Shown here: positions 9,813 through 21,153 of the stretch, piece after piece
Position numbering within the stretch: the first letter of the stretch is position 1
How the letters are laid out: the number at the start of each line of letters is the position of its first letter
DNA from: Pseudomonadota bacterium
GTDB taxonomy: Bacteria; Pseudomonadota; Gammaproteobacteria; Burkholderiales; Burkholderiaceae_C
Length of the DNA: 62,366 nucleotides
Assembly: GCA_021808445.1 (NCBI GenBank)
Contig: JAKBBP010000017.1
Span: forward strand, 1 to 62,366
Reading direction: 5' to 3'
Made by a program: the position numbers and the translations under genes
The notes under the pieces: generated by a model
Told to the model about the DNA's origin: nothing
What the model saw: only the letters and a program-made list of their open reading frames with translations
Databases searched by the model: none

Positions 9813-12614
9813 TCAGGCCGTGGCTCCCGGCGATGCGGCGCCTGGCGGGTCTGCGCGCAAGGGCTCGAAGTCCAGCTCGGCTCGCCATTGCGATTCCTGC
9901 GCTGTGTGCAGCCAGGGCGACAGGGCGCCCTGGGCGCCCACGGCGGTGGTGTGCGCCAGGGCCATGGCCGCGTCGGCAGCACCGGGCTCGGGCACCAGGC
10001 GATAGTGCAGGCCGCCCCAGTGCGAGGCGCCTGGAGTGGCCAGTCGGGCCTGCAGCCCGAAGTCCTGCAGATCCGGTGCGCCGCGACTGCCCACGCCCAC
10101 CGGCTGCTCGGAGTGCACATCCAGCCTGGCATGCACCTGAAGTTGCGCGGCCTGCACGCGCACCCCCTGGTCGTCCAGGCGCAGTGCGCTGGGACCGCCC
10201 TGAAGCAGCAGCTCCTTGTCGGCCCGGATGCTGATGCGTTCGGCGGATTCCTCCAGCTGCAGGCGTGCCCAGATGCGGATGTTCTGGCGCAGTGAGCGGA
10301 TGTCCACATCGCCGCCATAGGCCATGAGGCGCAGCCCGGCGCGCCACGCGAACAGGCGGATGCCTTGCGCGGCGCTGGCCAGCAGGCTGGCCCCCGCGCT
10401 GAGGCTGGTCTGCGCCGCGCTGCTCAGGCTGAGGCTTTCCCCGGCGGCCACATGCGCATGGCCTTGCGCGGTGGCGTGCAGCGATGCCGCGGCGCCGAGG
10501 TTCAGGTCCGCCGGCCCGGCGGGCATCGGCACCACCGTGTCGGCTTCGCCCGGCGCGGGCAGGGGCAGGGGCGGGGCTTGCCGGCTGCCGGCTGCCTCCA
10601 GGCTGGCCGCCACGTCGCGCTGCTGCCCGGCATCCTCCAGGCCCGCCTGCTGAGCCACCCGCGCGTGCACAAGCTGCTGCTGCGCGGCCTGCAGCAGCCG
10701 GGCGCGCGATTCCTGCGTGTCGTCGATGCGGCCGGCGCCGTGGAAGCGGGGGTCGGTGCTCAGGCTGAGCCCGGCTGCGGCACGGACGGCGCCGAAGGCG
10801 TCGCTGCGAAGCTCGAAGCCGTCGCCACGCGCTTCCTGGCGCCCGGCCTGACCGGCGATGCGGGTGATGCGCCCGATGGCCAGCGCGCCATGCGCGTGGT
10901 CGCAGGCCAGCTGGGCCTGGATGCGCCCGTGGGTGTCGTCGAAGACCAGCTGGCTGCTGCGTCCGGTGCTCCAGTTGCCCCGGTTCTCCCACAGCTCGCG
11001 GCTGCGCCAGCCGCTGAGCGCGGCCTGGCCAGGGAGTTCCCAGTTCGGGGGGTTGTCGGGCCCGTTCACGCAGCCCAGGACCAGCGGGCGATCGGGGTCG
11101 CCATGCTCGAAGGCGACGATCACCTCCTGGCCGATGCGGGGAACTCCCTGGTAGCCTTGCGCGCCGCCGCTGGCGGGGCTGGCCACGCGAATCCAGCAAC
11201 TGCAGTCCTGCTTGCTCGTTGCGCTGCGGTCCCAGGGGAACCACAGCCGGATGCGCCCATGCGGGTCGGTGTGGATGCTCTGGCCCCGTGGGCCGATCAC
11301 CCAGGCCGTCTGCACGCCGTGGATGCGGGGCCTGCGAAGCTGGCCGTCGAAGTCGCGCGGAGCGTCGGCGAGTACCGGGCGGTGGCAGAACTGGGTGCGG
11401 AATTCGCAATGGGCTTCGGGTTGGGCCTCGGCGGGCTCCGGCGCATCCGCGTAGGAGCCGTGCTCCGCGAAGCGAAGGCGCAGGCGCGTGGACGTCACCC
11501 GTTGTGGCTGGCTCTGCGAGGCCAGCGCAAGGCCGCTGACTTCGAATCGGTATCCCGGACGCAGTCCGCGCAGCGTGCCGTGGCCCTGCGCGACGAAGTT
11601 GGCTTGTTCGGCCTGGTGCTGGCGGACGCGCGCCAGATGCAGCGAGACATGCGCGTCGTGACCCGCCGCGTAGAATCCGGCCGGCCAGTGCAGCAGACGA
11701 TGGCCGCTTGCACAGGGAATGTCCTGCGGAATCAGCGTGCGGGCCTCGCTGCCCAGGCTGCGCCGCGGCGCGAGGAAGTCGTAGTCCCAGGCGGCGGTCT
11801 CGTCGCCGTGCAGGCGCAGACAGGTGTCGAAGGCATGGACCACCGGCATGTCGCGCTCCCCCTGGGCGTCCCCGCGCGCGCGCAGCGGCAGCTTGCGGTA
11901 GGCGGCACAGGGCTGGGGTTCCAGGGGGGCCTGGGAATCCTGGATGATCAGCGTGTGTCCAGGGGTGCTGGTGCAGCGGCAGGGGTCCGCGTCGGCATGC
12001 TCGAAGCCATAGCTCAGGCCCCAGCGAGCCATCAGGCGAACGAGAAAATCGAAGTCGGTTTCGCCGTACTGCACCTGGTAGTCGAGCACGGGGTAGTCAC
12101 CGCTGCAGCGCAGCTCCATCGGCCAGGGGTAGGCGCTCAGGACGCTGCGCAGGATGTCCGGAATGCGCTGCTGCTGGAAGATGCGGTAATGGTTGCGCAG
12201 GCGCGCCAGCGCGAGCCAGGGCTCGAGCTGCAGTTCGACCTTGCGTCCCCCCTCCTGGCCATCGAGGTGGCGCACGCCCGTGACGATGCCATTGATCCAG
12301 CGCCAGCGGGCCATTGGAGGGCCGAGGCGGTTGCGCACGCCTGCTTCGAGTTCGATGCCCACGCCAAGGGCTTGCCCGAGCAGCGCGGTCGCGTCGGTCC
12401 GGTCGGATTCGCCGGGGCGGGGCCTGAAGTCCTCACCCTGGGCGGCCACCCAGGCAGAGCGCCGGTCGCGGGCCAGCACGCGGTAGGAGAACAACTTGCC
12501 CAGGGTTTCCTCTCCTTCGAGTTCGAGCAGGCGCAATGCGGGCTCGTCGCGCCACAGCGGCATGGTCGGACTGGACAGCGAGACGGCAACGGCCTGGTCG
12601 GGCAGGATGGGCAT
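9813..12614 (-). CDS. vgrG: Type VI secretion spike protein VgrG with DUF2345-like extension
   Basis: A 933-aa VgrG, the trimeric spike tip that carries effectors out through the type VI secretion system. The N-terminal half is the gp27/GpD-like region (QYGETDFDFLVRLMARWGLSYGFEH), the gp5-like OB region is at about 425-515 (DPHGRIRLWFPWD, GQEVIVAFEHGDPDRP), and an alanine/serine-rich beta-repeat region of DUF2345 type lies at about 690-820 before a roughly 110-residue tail. It starts 12 bases after the stop of the Tat-type gene upstream and is third in a three-gene unit. No hcp or tss genes are present, so it is an orphan vgrG locus. Confidence 0.96.
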   Translation of the reverse strand: MPILPDQAVAVSLSSPTMPLWRDEPALRLLELEGEETLGKLFSYRVLARDRRSAWVAAQGEDFRPRPGESDRTDATALLGQALGVGIELEAGVRNRLGPPMARWRWINGIVTGVRHLDGQEGGRKVELQLEPWLALARLRNHYRIFQQQRIPDILRSVLSAYPWPMELRCSGDYPVLDYQVQYGETDFDFLVRLMARWGLSYGFEHADADPCRCTSTPGHTLIIQDSQAPLEPQPCAAYRKLPLRARGDAQGERDMPVVHAFDTCLRLHGDETAAWDYDFLAPRRSLGSEARTLIPQDIPCASGHRLLHWPAGFYAAGHDAHVSLHLARVRQHQAEQANFVAQGHGTLRGLRPGYRFEVSGLALASQSQPQRVTSTRLRLRFAEHGSYADAPEPAEAQPEAHCEFRTQFCHRPVLADAPRDFDGQLRRPRIHGVQTAWVIGPRGQSIHTDPHGRIRLWFPWDRSATSKQDCSCWIRVASPASGGAQGYQGVPRIGQEVIVAFEHGDPDRPLVLGCVNGPDNPPNWELPGQAALSGWRSRELWENRGNWSTGRSSQLVFDDTHGRIQAQLACDHAHGALAIGRITRIAGQAGRQEARGDGFELRSDAFGAVRAAAGLSLSTDPRFHGAGRIDDTQESRARLLQAAQQQLVHARVAQQAGLEDAGQQRDVAASLEAAGSRQAPPLPLPAPGEADTVVPMPAGPADLNLGAAASLHATAQGHAHVAAGESLSLSSAAQTSLSAGASLLASAAQGIRLFAWRAGLRLMAYGGDVDIRSLRQNIRIWARLQLEESAERISIRADKELLLQGGPSALRLDDQGVRVQAAQLQVHARLDVHSEQPVGVGSRGAPDLQDFGLQARLATPGASHWGGLHYRLVPEPGAADAAMALAHTTAVGAQGALSPWLHTAQESQWRAELDFEPLRADPPGAASPGATA

Positions 12615-12626
12615 GGAGTTGTCCGG

Positions 12627-13553
12627 TCAGACCGTCTGGCCCAGCGCGAGGATGGGCGGGTCGCGGTAGTGCTCATCGATGGTGTAGCCCTGGGCGCGCA
12701 GCTCGGCTTCCTTTGCGGGGCGCAGGTGGCGGTAGCCGTGCAGCGTGGCGGGAAGGAGTTCCTTCCAGCGCTTCATGTCGGCCACGCTTCGGAAGTACTC
12801 CCGGAAATACCCCGCCTCGCTTTGCAGGTCGATGGAGAACATGTAGACACCCTCGCCCTGGGGATTGCGCAGCGCGGGCTCGTCGATGACCTGCACCTTC
12901 AGGTACACGCCGTCGGCCCAGAACTGCCAGCAGGGCAGGTCCAGGTTGATCCGCATCCACTGCTGCAGATCGAGGGGCAGCGCCGGGTCCAGGGAATAGG
13001 TGTGGTCCTGCTGCAGGAAATAGCGCAGGGCGTCGTGGCCGAGCAGGCGCGGCTCTGAGCTCAGGATGCACCGTTGCCATCCCGCTCGAAGCAGCTCGTG
13101 GAACAGGGCGAAGAGACGGTCGCGTGCCAGCTCGTGCGCGACCCGATCGCCGGCCATGGCGAAGGCCTGGACCTGCCAGTCGTAGACGCCTTCCTGGGGT
13201 TCCTCGGGGTCCGAGCAGCCCATGACTCCCGATACCCGGGGGATGTCGAAGCTGTGGGGGCCCTGCAGATAGCGCACGCTGCCCAGCGCGTTCACGGGCC
13301 AGTCGCGTTCGTAGAAGTGCATGCCCACGGGCTGGCGGTCGATGCGCGCGCCGGGGGCGTGCAAGTCGAAGGATCGGGGGTCGCCGAGGGCGATCGTGGC
13401 GGGGAGGTCAGCCATGGCTTGCTGGGTGATGGACAGGGGCAGGAAGGCGCGGCGCGCCAGGCGCAGTGCGCCGGGCAGCGCGGCCGCGCCGCAGGCGGCG
13501 GCACCGGCCATCCACAGACGCCGCCGGGTGGGCGAGGGGCGCGTGTCAGTCAT
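12627..13553 (-). CDS. Tat-exported protein of unknown family, candidate T6SS immunity protein
   Basis: A 308-aa protein not recognised as a known family. It begins with a twin-arginine signal: RRR at residues 10-12 (SPTRRRLWMAG), then a hydrophobic alanine-rich stretch to about residue 32. The mature part is rich in aromatic residues with several tryptophans (WQRCILSSEP, WMRINLDLPCWQFW) and no catalytic motif that can be named. Its start overlaps the stop of the upstream candidate effector by eight bases, and vgrG follows after 12 bases. Export to the periplasm and tight coupling to a putative effector suggest an immunity protein; this is inference. Confidence 0.8.
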   Translation of the reverse strand: MTDTRPSPTRRRLWMAGAAACGAAALPGALRLARRAFLPLSITQQAMADLPATIALGDPRSFDLHAPGARIDRQPVGMHFYERDWPVNALGSVRYLQGPHSFDIPRVSGVMGCSDPEEPQEGVYDWQVQAFAMAGDRVAHELARDRLFALFHELLRAGWQRCILSSEPRLLGHDALRYFLQQDHTYSLDPALPLDLQQWMRINLDLPCWQFWADGVYLKVQVIDEPALRNPQGEGVYMFSIDLQSEAGYFREYFRSVADMKRWKELLPATLHGYRHLRPAKEAELRAQGYTIDEHYRDPPILALGQTV

Positions 13554-14727
13554 CGTGGTCGGCCAGGATGCGCAGTTCGGCCAACAGGCGGTCGCGACAC
13601 GCGCCGTTCATCAGCGAGTGATATCGTTTCGCAGCATTACCAATCCACTTCATGCGTTCCTTGTAGTTCTCCACCCGGATGCCTGGAGGCGCGTCGGAGC
13701 GCCAGGCGGGGTCCTCCACATAGCCCTTGGCGCTGAAGCTGAGCTGGATCTTGAACACGAGGTAGCGCTCGGACAGCGCAAGGTGCCGCTCCAGGGTTCG
13801 CGCCGTGTACAGGCTGGCCCGAACGGGAAGGTCCTCGTAGACGAAGCCTTGCAGCACCTCGCCCTGTTCGTGGCGGGCCATGGCCTGCAGGTGCTCGAGC
13901 GCCAGGGCCGCCCGCTTCTTGGGAAGTGTCTGCGCATCGGAAAGAGACTGCGCATCGAGTGCCTCCCAGGCGTCGAGGGCCTTGCCCATCAGCGGCGCCC
14001 AGCGCAGTTGCCCGATGGGCTGTCCGAGCTGGCCGGTCTGGTCATCGAAATTCCACGGAATGTTGGCCAGGGCCTCCTCGGACCACTCCTGCTTGCGCAG
14101 GTTGGCCAGCACCACGGGATGCAGGTCGGGGGCCTGTCGCCGGGCCGCGCACAGGCGCACGGACTCCGGGCACAGCGCCCAGGCGTAATGCCAGGGCAGC
14201 GCATCGTTGTACAGCCACAGATTGCCGCGACCCAGGGCGTTGAGCGTGAAGGGCGCGAAGGTCTGCACCAGGTGCTGGCGCAGCGTGAAGGCGACCTGCT
14301 TGGAGGCGAAGGCGGCCAGGCCGGCCCAGTAGAAGCGGCCGAGCTTGCGGGTGTCGCCGTGCTCGAAGTCTTCCAGGAAGATGCGGGCGTAGGCGCCCGC
14401 GATGCGCAGCGCGCGGCTGGAAAAACGCACCACGCGTTGCAGGTAGTCGGCGCGGATCAGCGCCTCCAGGGGAAAGATGCGGCCGTGGACATCCTTGGCG
14501 CAGGGCTCCGGCCAGGAGGGATCGGGCAGCGGGTCGGGGGGGATGATGCGGTGGCTTTCCCGACGCAGGTCGACCTCGCCGGGCCTGCGCACGACGATGC
14601 GGGCGTACAGCTGCAGCATGGCATGCTGCTGGGCCACGCTCCAGAAGTCGTCGCAGCTGCAGCGGATCTCCACCGGGGGACCGGGGTCGCGCAGGGTGCG
14701 CAGCGGGAAGTGCAGGTGATCGGGCAT
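13546..14727 (-). CDS. DUF2515-like protein, candidate T6SS effector
   Basis: A 393-aa protein without signal peptide. The most distinctive segments are RFYWAGLAAFASKQVAF (residues 131-147) and NDALPWHYAWAL (174-185), which recall DUF2515-type proteins that I remember as neighbours of vgrG; this assignment is from memory and unverified. No nuclease, lipase or amidase motif is clear, so the activity is unknown. It is the first gene of the unit effector - Tat-type protein - vgrG, and such a set is the usual make-up of an effector, immunity and carrier cassette. Base composition dips near its 3' end. Confidence 0.8.
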   Translation of the reverse strand: MPDHLHFPLRTLRDPGPPVEIRCSCDDFWSVAQQHAMLQLYARIVVRRPGEVDLRRESHRIIPPDPLPDPSWPEPCAKDVHGRIFPLEALIRADYLQRVVRFSSRALRIAGAYARIFLEDFEHGDTRKLGRFYWAGLAAFASKQVAFTLRQHLVQTFAPFTLNALGRGNLWLYNDALPWHYAWALCPESVRLCAARRQAPDLHPVVLANLRKQEWSEEALANIPWNFDDQTGQLGQPIGQLRWAPLMGKALDAWEALDAQSLSDAQTLPKKRAALALEHLQAMARHEQGEVLQGFVYEDLPVRASLYTARTLERHLALSERYLVFKIQLSFSAKGYVEDPAWRSDAPPGIRVENYKERMKWIGNAAKRYHSLMNGACRDRLLAELRILADHDD

Positions 14728-14829
14728 GGCGGGCCGGGCGTTGCCGCCAGACTAGGCCCGTCGTGCATCTCCGTGCTGGCGTGGGGATGCAAGCCCTGAA
14801 TAGCCCGATCCGCCGTGGGGATCGGCGCA

Positions 14830-14848
14830 GGCGGGCGGGATGCCCGCC
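14830..14848 (-). terminator. Candidate terminator after galU
   Basis: GGCGGGC and GCCCGCC separated by five bases form a seven-base stem directly past the galU stop codon on the minus strand. No T run follows. It would separate galU from the type VI module downstream. Confidence 0.5.
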
Positions 14849-14855
14849 GGGGAGC

Positions 14856-15731
14856 TCAGGGCAGCTGCAGGCCCTTGAGGTAGGCGGCCAGCGCCTCGCC
14901 GGTCTCGGGGTGCGCCAGGCCGAGCTGCACGGTGGCCTCGAGGTATCCCTGCTTGCTGCCGCAGTCGTAGCGGCGGCCGCTGTAGCGGTAGGCGTAGACG
15001 GCTTCCTCGGCCAGCAGCGCGGCAATGCCGTCGGTGAGCTGGATCTCCGAGCCGGCGCCGGGGGCGACGTTGCGCAGGTGATGGAACACCCGCGGGCTGA
15101 GCACGTAGCGCCCGACCACGCCCTGGGTGCTGGGCGCGGCCTCGGGGGAGGGCTTCTCGACGATGGCGTCCAGCGAGGTCAGCCCCGGCAGAATCTCCTG
15201 GCCGCGCACGATGCCGTAGCGCCGTGTGTGCTCGCGCGGCACTTCCTCGGTGGCGATCACGCTGCGGCCATGGCGTGCGTGGATGTCGACCATCTGCGCC
15301 ATCACCGGGGGCTGGCCCACCAGCAGGTCGTCGGCCAGCAGCACCGCGAAGGGTTCGTCGCCCACCAGGCGCTCGGCGCACAGCACCGCGGCTCCCAGGC
15401 CGTTGGCCACCGGCTGGCGCACGAACACGCATTGCACGTCGGCCGGCTTGACGCTGCGCACGACGTCGAGCAGGGCCTGCTTGTTGGCGGCGGCCAGCTC
15501 GCTCTCGAGTTCGTAGGCGGTGTCGAAATGGTCCTCGATGGCGCGTTTGTGGCGCCCGGTGACGAAGATCATTTCCGTGATGCCGGCCGCGTAGGCTTCC
15601 TCCACCGCGTACTGGATCAGGGGCTTGTCCACCACCGGCATCATCTCCTTCGGGGTGGCCTTGGTGGCGGGCAGGAACCGGGTTCCGAGCCCGGCTACGG
15701 GGAACACGGCTTTGGTGATGGCTTGGGGCAT
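14856..15731 (-). CDS. galU: UTP--glucose-1-phosphate uridylyltransferase
   Basis: A 291-aa cytosolic enzyme that makes UDP-glucose for polysaccharides and lipid A-linked sugars. The nucleotide-binding signature [18 protein letters not shown] and [15 protein letters not shown] lie at the N-terminus, and [12 protein letters not shown] and [12 protein letters not shown] are further conserved blocks. The ATG at 15731 is chosen because the conserved sequence begins seven residues later; the longer open frame upstream is antisense to valS. The usual GLGHAVLCA block reads GLGAAVLCA here. It lies 25 bases after valS on the same strand, so the two may be cotranscribed. Confidence 0.95.
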   Translation of the reverse strand: MPQAITKAVFPVAGLGTRFLPATKATPKEMMPVVDKPLIQYAVEEAYAAGITEMIFVTGRHKRAIEDHFDTAYELESELAAANKQALLDVVRSVKPADVQCVFVRQPVANGLGAAVLCAERLVGDEPFAVLLADDLLVGQPPVMAQMVDIHARHGRSVIATEEVPREHTRRYGIVRGQEILPGLTSLDAIVEKPSPEAAPSTQGVVGRYVLSPRVFHHLRNVAPGAGSEIQLTDGIAALLAEEAVYAYRYSGRRYDCGSKQGYLEATVQLGLAHPETGEALAAYLKGLQLP

Positions 15732-15756
15732 GGGGACGCGCCTGGAAGTTGAGGTT

Positions 15757-18582
<2,826 letters not shown>

Positions 18583-18687
18583 GGGCAGGGCGGGTGACGG
18601 CGGGCCCGCGCCGCCGCGGGCGGGCGCGTGCAGGCCAAAAGCTCAGGATTGTAGGCGGGCAGCCCCTGGCGCGGGCGCGGCCCCTCC

Positions 18688-18693
18688 TACAAT
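18688..18693 (+). promoter_or_regulatory. Candidate -10 element of uvrD, 6 bases before the ATG
   Basis: TACAAT ends six bases before the uvrD ATG at 18700, with the G+C-rich stretch GCTCCC between and no Shine-Dalgarno sequence. No clear -35 box is seen 15-19 bases upstream. The layout matches that of hemC, hemX and polA and suggests a leaderless transcript. Confidence 0.4.
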
Positions 18694-18699
18694 GCTCCC

Positions 18700-21000
18700 A
18701 TGTCCGACCTGCTCGCACGGCTCAACCCCGAACAGCTCGCCGCAGTCACCCTTCCCGCCGACAGCGCGCTGGTGCTGGCCGGCGCCGGAAGCGGCAAGAC
18801 GCGTGTGCTGACCACCCGCATCGCCTGGCTGATCTCCACCGGCCAGGCCTCGCCCGCCTCGGTCCTGGCGGTCACCTTCACCAACAAGGCCGCCAAGGAA
18901 ATGCTGGCGCGCCTGTCGGCGATGTTGCCCATTCCGCTGCGCGGCATGTGGATCGGCACCTTCCACGGACTGTGCAATCGCTTCCTGCGCGCGCACTGGC
19001 GCAGCGCGGGGCTGCCGCAGAGTTTCCAGATCCTGGACACCCAGGATCAGCTGTCCTCGCTCAAGCGCCTGCTCAAGGCGATGAACGTGGACGACCAGCG
19101 CGCCCCGCCGAAGCAGGTGCAGTGGTTCATCAACGGCTGCAAGGAGCGCGGCATGCGCGCGCGCGACTGTGATACCCACGATGCGCACAGCCGCCTGTTC
19201 GCGGAGATCTACGCGGCTTACGAGGCGCAGTGCGAACGCGAGGGGGTGGTGGATTTCGCGGAGCTGCTGCTGCGCAGCTACGAGGTGCTGCGCGATCATC
19301 CCGAGGTGCGCGCGCACTACCGCCAGCGCTTTCGCCACATCCTGGTCGACGAGTTCCAGGATACCAACCGCCTGCAGTACCAGTGGCTCAAGCTGCTGTC
19401 CGGCCCCGGCGAGCAGCAGCCCGCGGCGGTGCTGGCGGTGGGGGACGACGACCAGAGCATCTACGCCTTCCGCGGAGCCCATGTGGGCAACATGGACGAC
19501 TTCCAGCGCGATTTCCACGTGCGCCACCTGATCAAGCTGGAGCGCAACTACCGCTCCCACGGCTACATCCTGGAGGCGGCCAACGAGCTGATCGCCCACA
19601 ACACCCGCCGCCTGGGCAAGGTGCTTCGCACCGAGGCGGGCGAGGGCGAGCCGGTGCGTGTGATCGAGCACCCCACCGACCAGCAGGAGGCCCTGTGGCT
19701 GGTGGAGGAGATCCGCCTGCTGCTGCGCGAGGGATTCGCGCGCGAGCAGGTCGCGCTGCTGTACCGCTCGAATGCGCAGTCGCGGGTGATCGAAGGTGCC
19801 TTGTTCAACGCTGGAATTCCCTACCGGGTCTATGGGGGGCTGCGCTTTTTCGAGCGTGCGGAAATCAAGCACGCGCTGGCCTACCTTCGGCTGCTGCACA
19901 GCCTGCACGACGACACCTCGCTGCTGCGCGTGGCCAATTTCCCGCCACGCGGCATCGGCGCGCGCACACTGGAGCAGCTGGCGGACGCGGCCGCGGCGCG
20001 CGGCGTGCCTCTGGCCGAGGCCATCGGCCAGGTGGCGGGGCGCGCCGGCGCCAGCCTGCAGGCCTTCGCCGCGCTGATCGAGCGCATGCGTGCCGAATGC
20101 GAGCAGGCCAGCCTGCCGGAGACGGTGCGCCAGGTGCTGGAGCACAGCGGCCTGCTGGACCATTATCGCGCCGAGCGCGACGGCCAGGATCGCGTGGAGA
20201 ACCTGGAGGAACTGGTCAACGCGGCCGCGGCCTTCGTGACCCAGGAGGGTTTCGGGCTGGACGCACGCGCGCTGCTGGAGCAGCCGCTGGGCACCCAGGC
20301 GCTGGCCGAGCAGGGCATCGACCCGGCCACCGGGGAGACGCTGTCGCCGCTGGCGGCCTTCCTGTCGCATGCCTCGCTGGAGGCGGGGGACAATCAGGCC
20401 CAGGCGGGCCAGGACGCGGTGCAGATGATGACCGTGCACGCGGCCAAGGGCCTGGAGTTCGACGCCGTGTTCATCACCGGCCTGGAAGAGGGGCTGTTCC
20501 CGCACGAGAACGCCCTCAACGAGGCCGACGGCGTCGAGGAGGAGCGGCGCCTGATGTACGTGGCCATCACGCGGGCGCGCAAGCGCCTGTACCTCAGCCA
20601 CGCGCAGACCCGCATCCTGCACGGCCAGACCCGCTACAAGCTGCGCAGCCGGTTCCTGGACGAATTGCCGCAGGAATCCATCAAGTGGCTGAGCCCGCGA
20701 CAGGGGGGCTTCGGCGTGGCCGGCATGCTCGGGGGAGCGGTGCGTGCGGGCCTGGGCGCCTGGGCGACCCAGCCCGCGCCGGGCGTGCCGCCGGCGCCGT
20801 CGACGCAGCCGCCCGCCTCCGCGGGAGCCGGCCATGGACTGCGCGTGGGCCAGGCGGTGTTCCACAACCGCTTCGGCGAGGGCGTGGTGCTCAGCCTGGA
20901 AGGCCGGGGCGAGGACGCGCGCGCCCAAGTGCGCTTCCATCGCCACGGCACCAAGTGGCTGGCGCTGGCGGTGGCAAAGCTGACGCCAGTGGATTCCTGA
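18700..21000 (+). CDS. uvrD: UvrD/Rep-type superfamily 1 DNA helicase
   Basis: A 766-aa 3'-5' DNA helicase for nucleotide excision and mismatch repair. Walker A is AGAGSGKT near residues 27-34, motif II is LVDEFQDTN at about 214, and GDDDQSIYAFRGA, LERNYRS, TVHAAKGLEFDAVF and VAITRARKRLYLS are motifs III to VI in order. The C-terminal 60 residues (GLRVGQAVFHNRFGEGVVL) form the small tudor-like domain of UvrD/PcrA that binds RNA polymerase. The full set of motifs makes it active by appearance. UvrD is preferred to Rep because of that C-terminal domain. Confidence 0.95.
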   Translation: MSDLLARLNPEQLAAVTLPADSALVLAGAGSGKTRVLTTRIAWLISTGQASPASVLAVTFTNKAAKEMLARLSAMLPIPLRGMWIGTFHGLCNRFLRAHWRSAGLPQSFQILDTQDQLSSLKRLLKAMNVDDQRAPPKQVQWFINGCKERGMRARDCDTHDAHSRLFAEIYAAYEAQCEREGVVDFAELLLRSYEVLRDHPEVRAHYRQRFRHILVDEFQDTNRLQYQWLKLLSGPGEQQPAAVLAVGDDDQSIYAFRGAHVGNMDDFQRDFHVRHLIKLERNYRSHGYILEAANELIAHNTRRLGKVLRTEAGEGEPVRVIEHPTDQQEALWLVEEIRLLLREGFAREQVALLYRSNAQSRVIEGALFNAGIPYRVYGGLRFFERAEIKHALAYLRLLHSLHDDTSLLRVANFPPRGIGARTLEQLADAAAARGVPLAEAIGQVAGRAGASLQAFAALIERMRAECEQASLPETVRQVLEHSGLLDHYRAERDGQDRVENLEELVNAAAAFVTQEGFGLDARALLEQPLGTQALAEQGIDPATGETLSPLAAFLSHASLEAGDNQAQAGQDAVQMMTVHAAKGLEFDAVFITGLEEGLFPHENALNEADGVEEERRLMYVAITRARKRLYLSHAQTRILHGQTRYKLRSRFLDELPQESIKWLSPRQGGFGVAGMLGGAVRAGLGAWATQPAPGVPPAPSTQPPASAGAGHGLRVGQAVFHNRFGEGVVLSLEGRGEDARAQVRFHRHGTKWLALAVAKLTPVDS

Positions 21001-21153
21001 GGGCCGCCACGCGCTGCCCGCATCGCCTCCATGCAGGGGGGCGCGTGCTTCGGAGAACGGCGCCCGGATCTTGCCATCCGTCAATGCGCCTGCGCACCCG
21101 GGACGCAGAATGGCCTCGAGTCGTTTCGCGGTCCACGAGGAGGCACGACGGCC

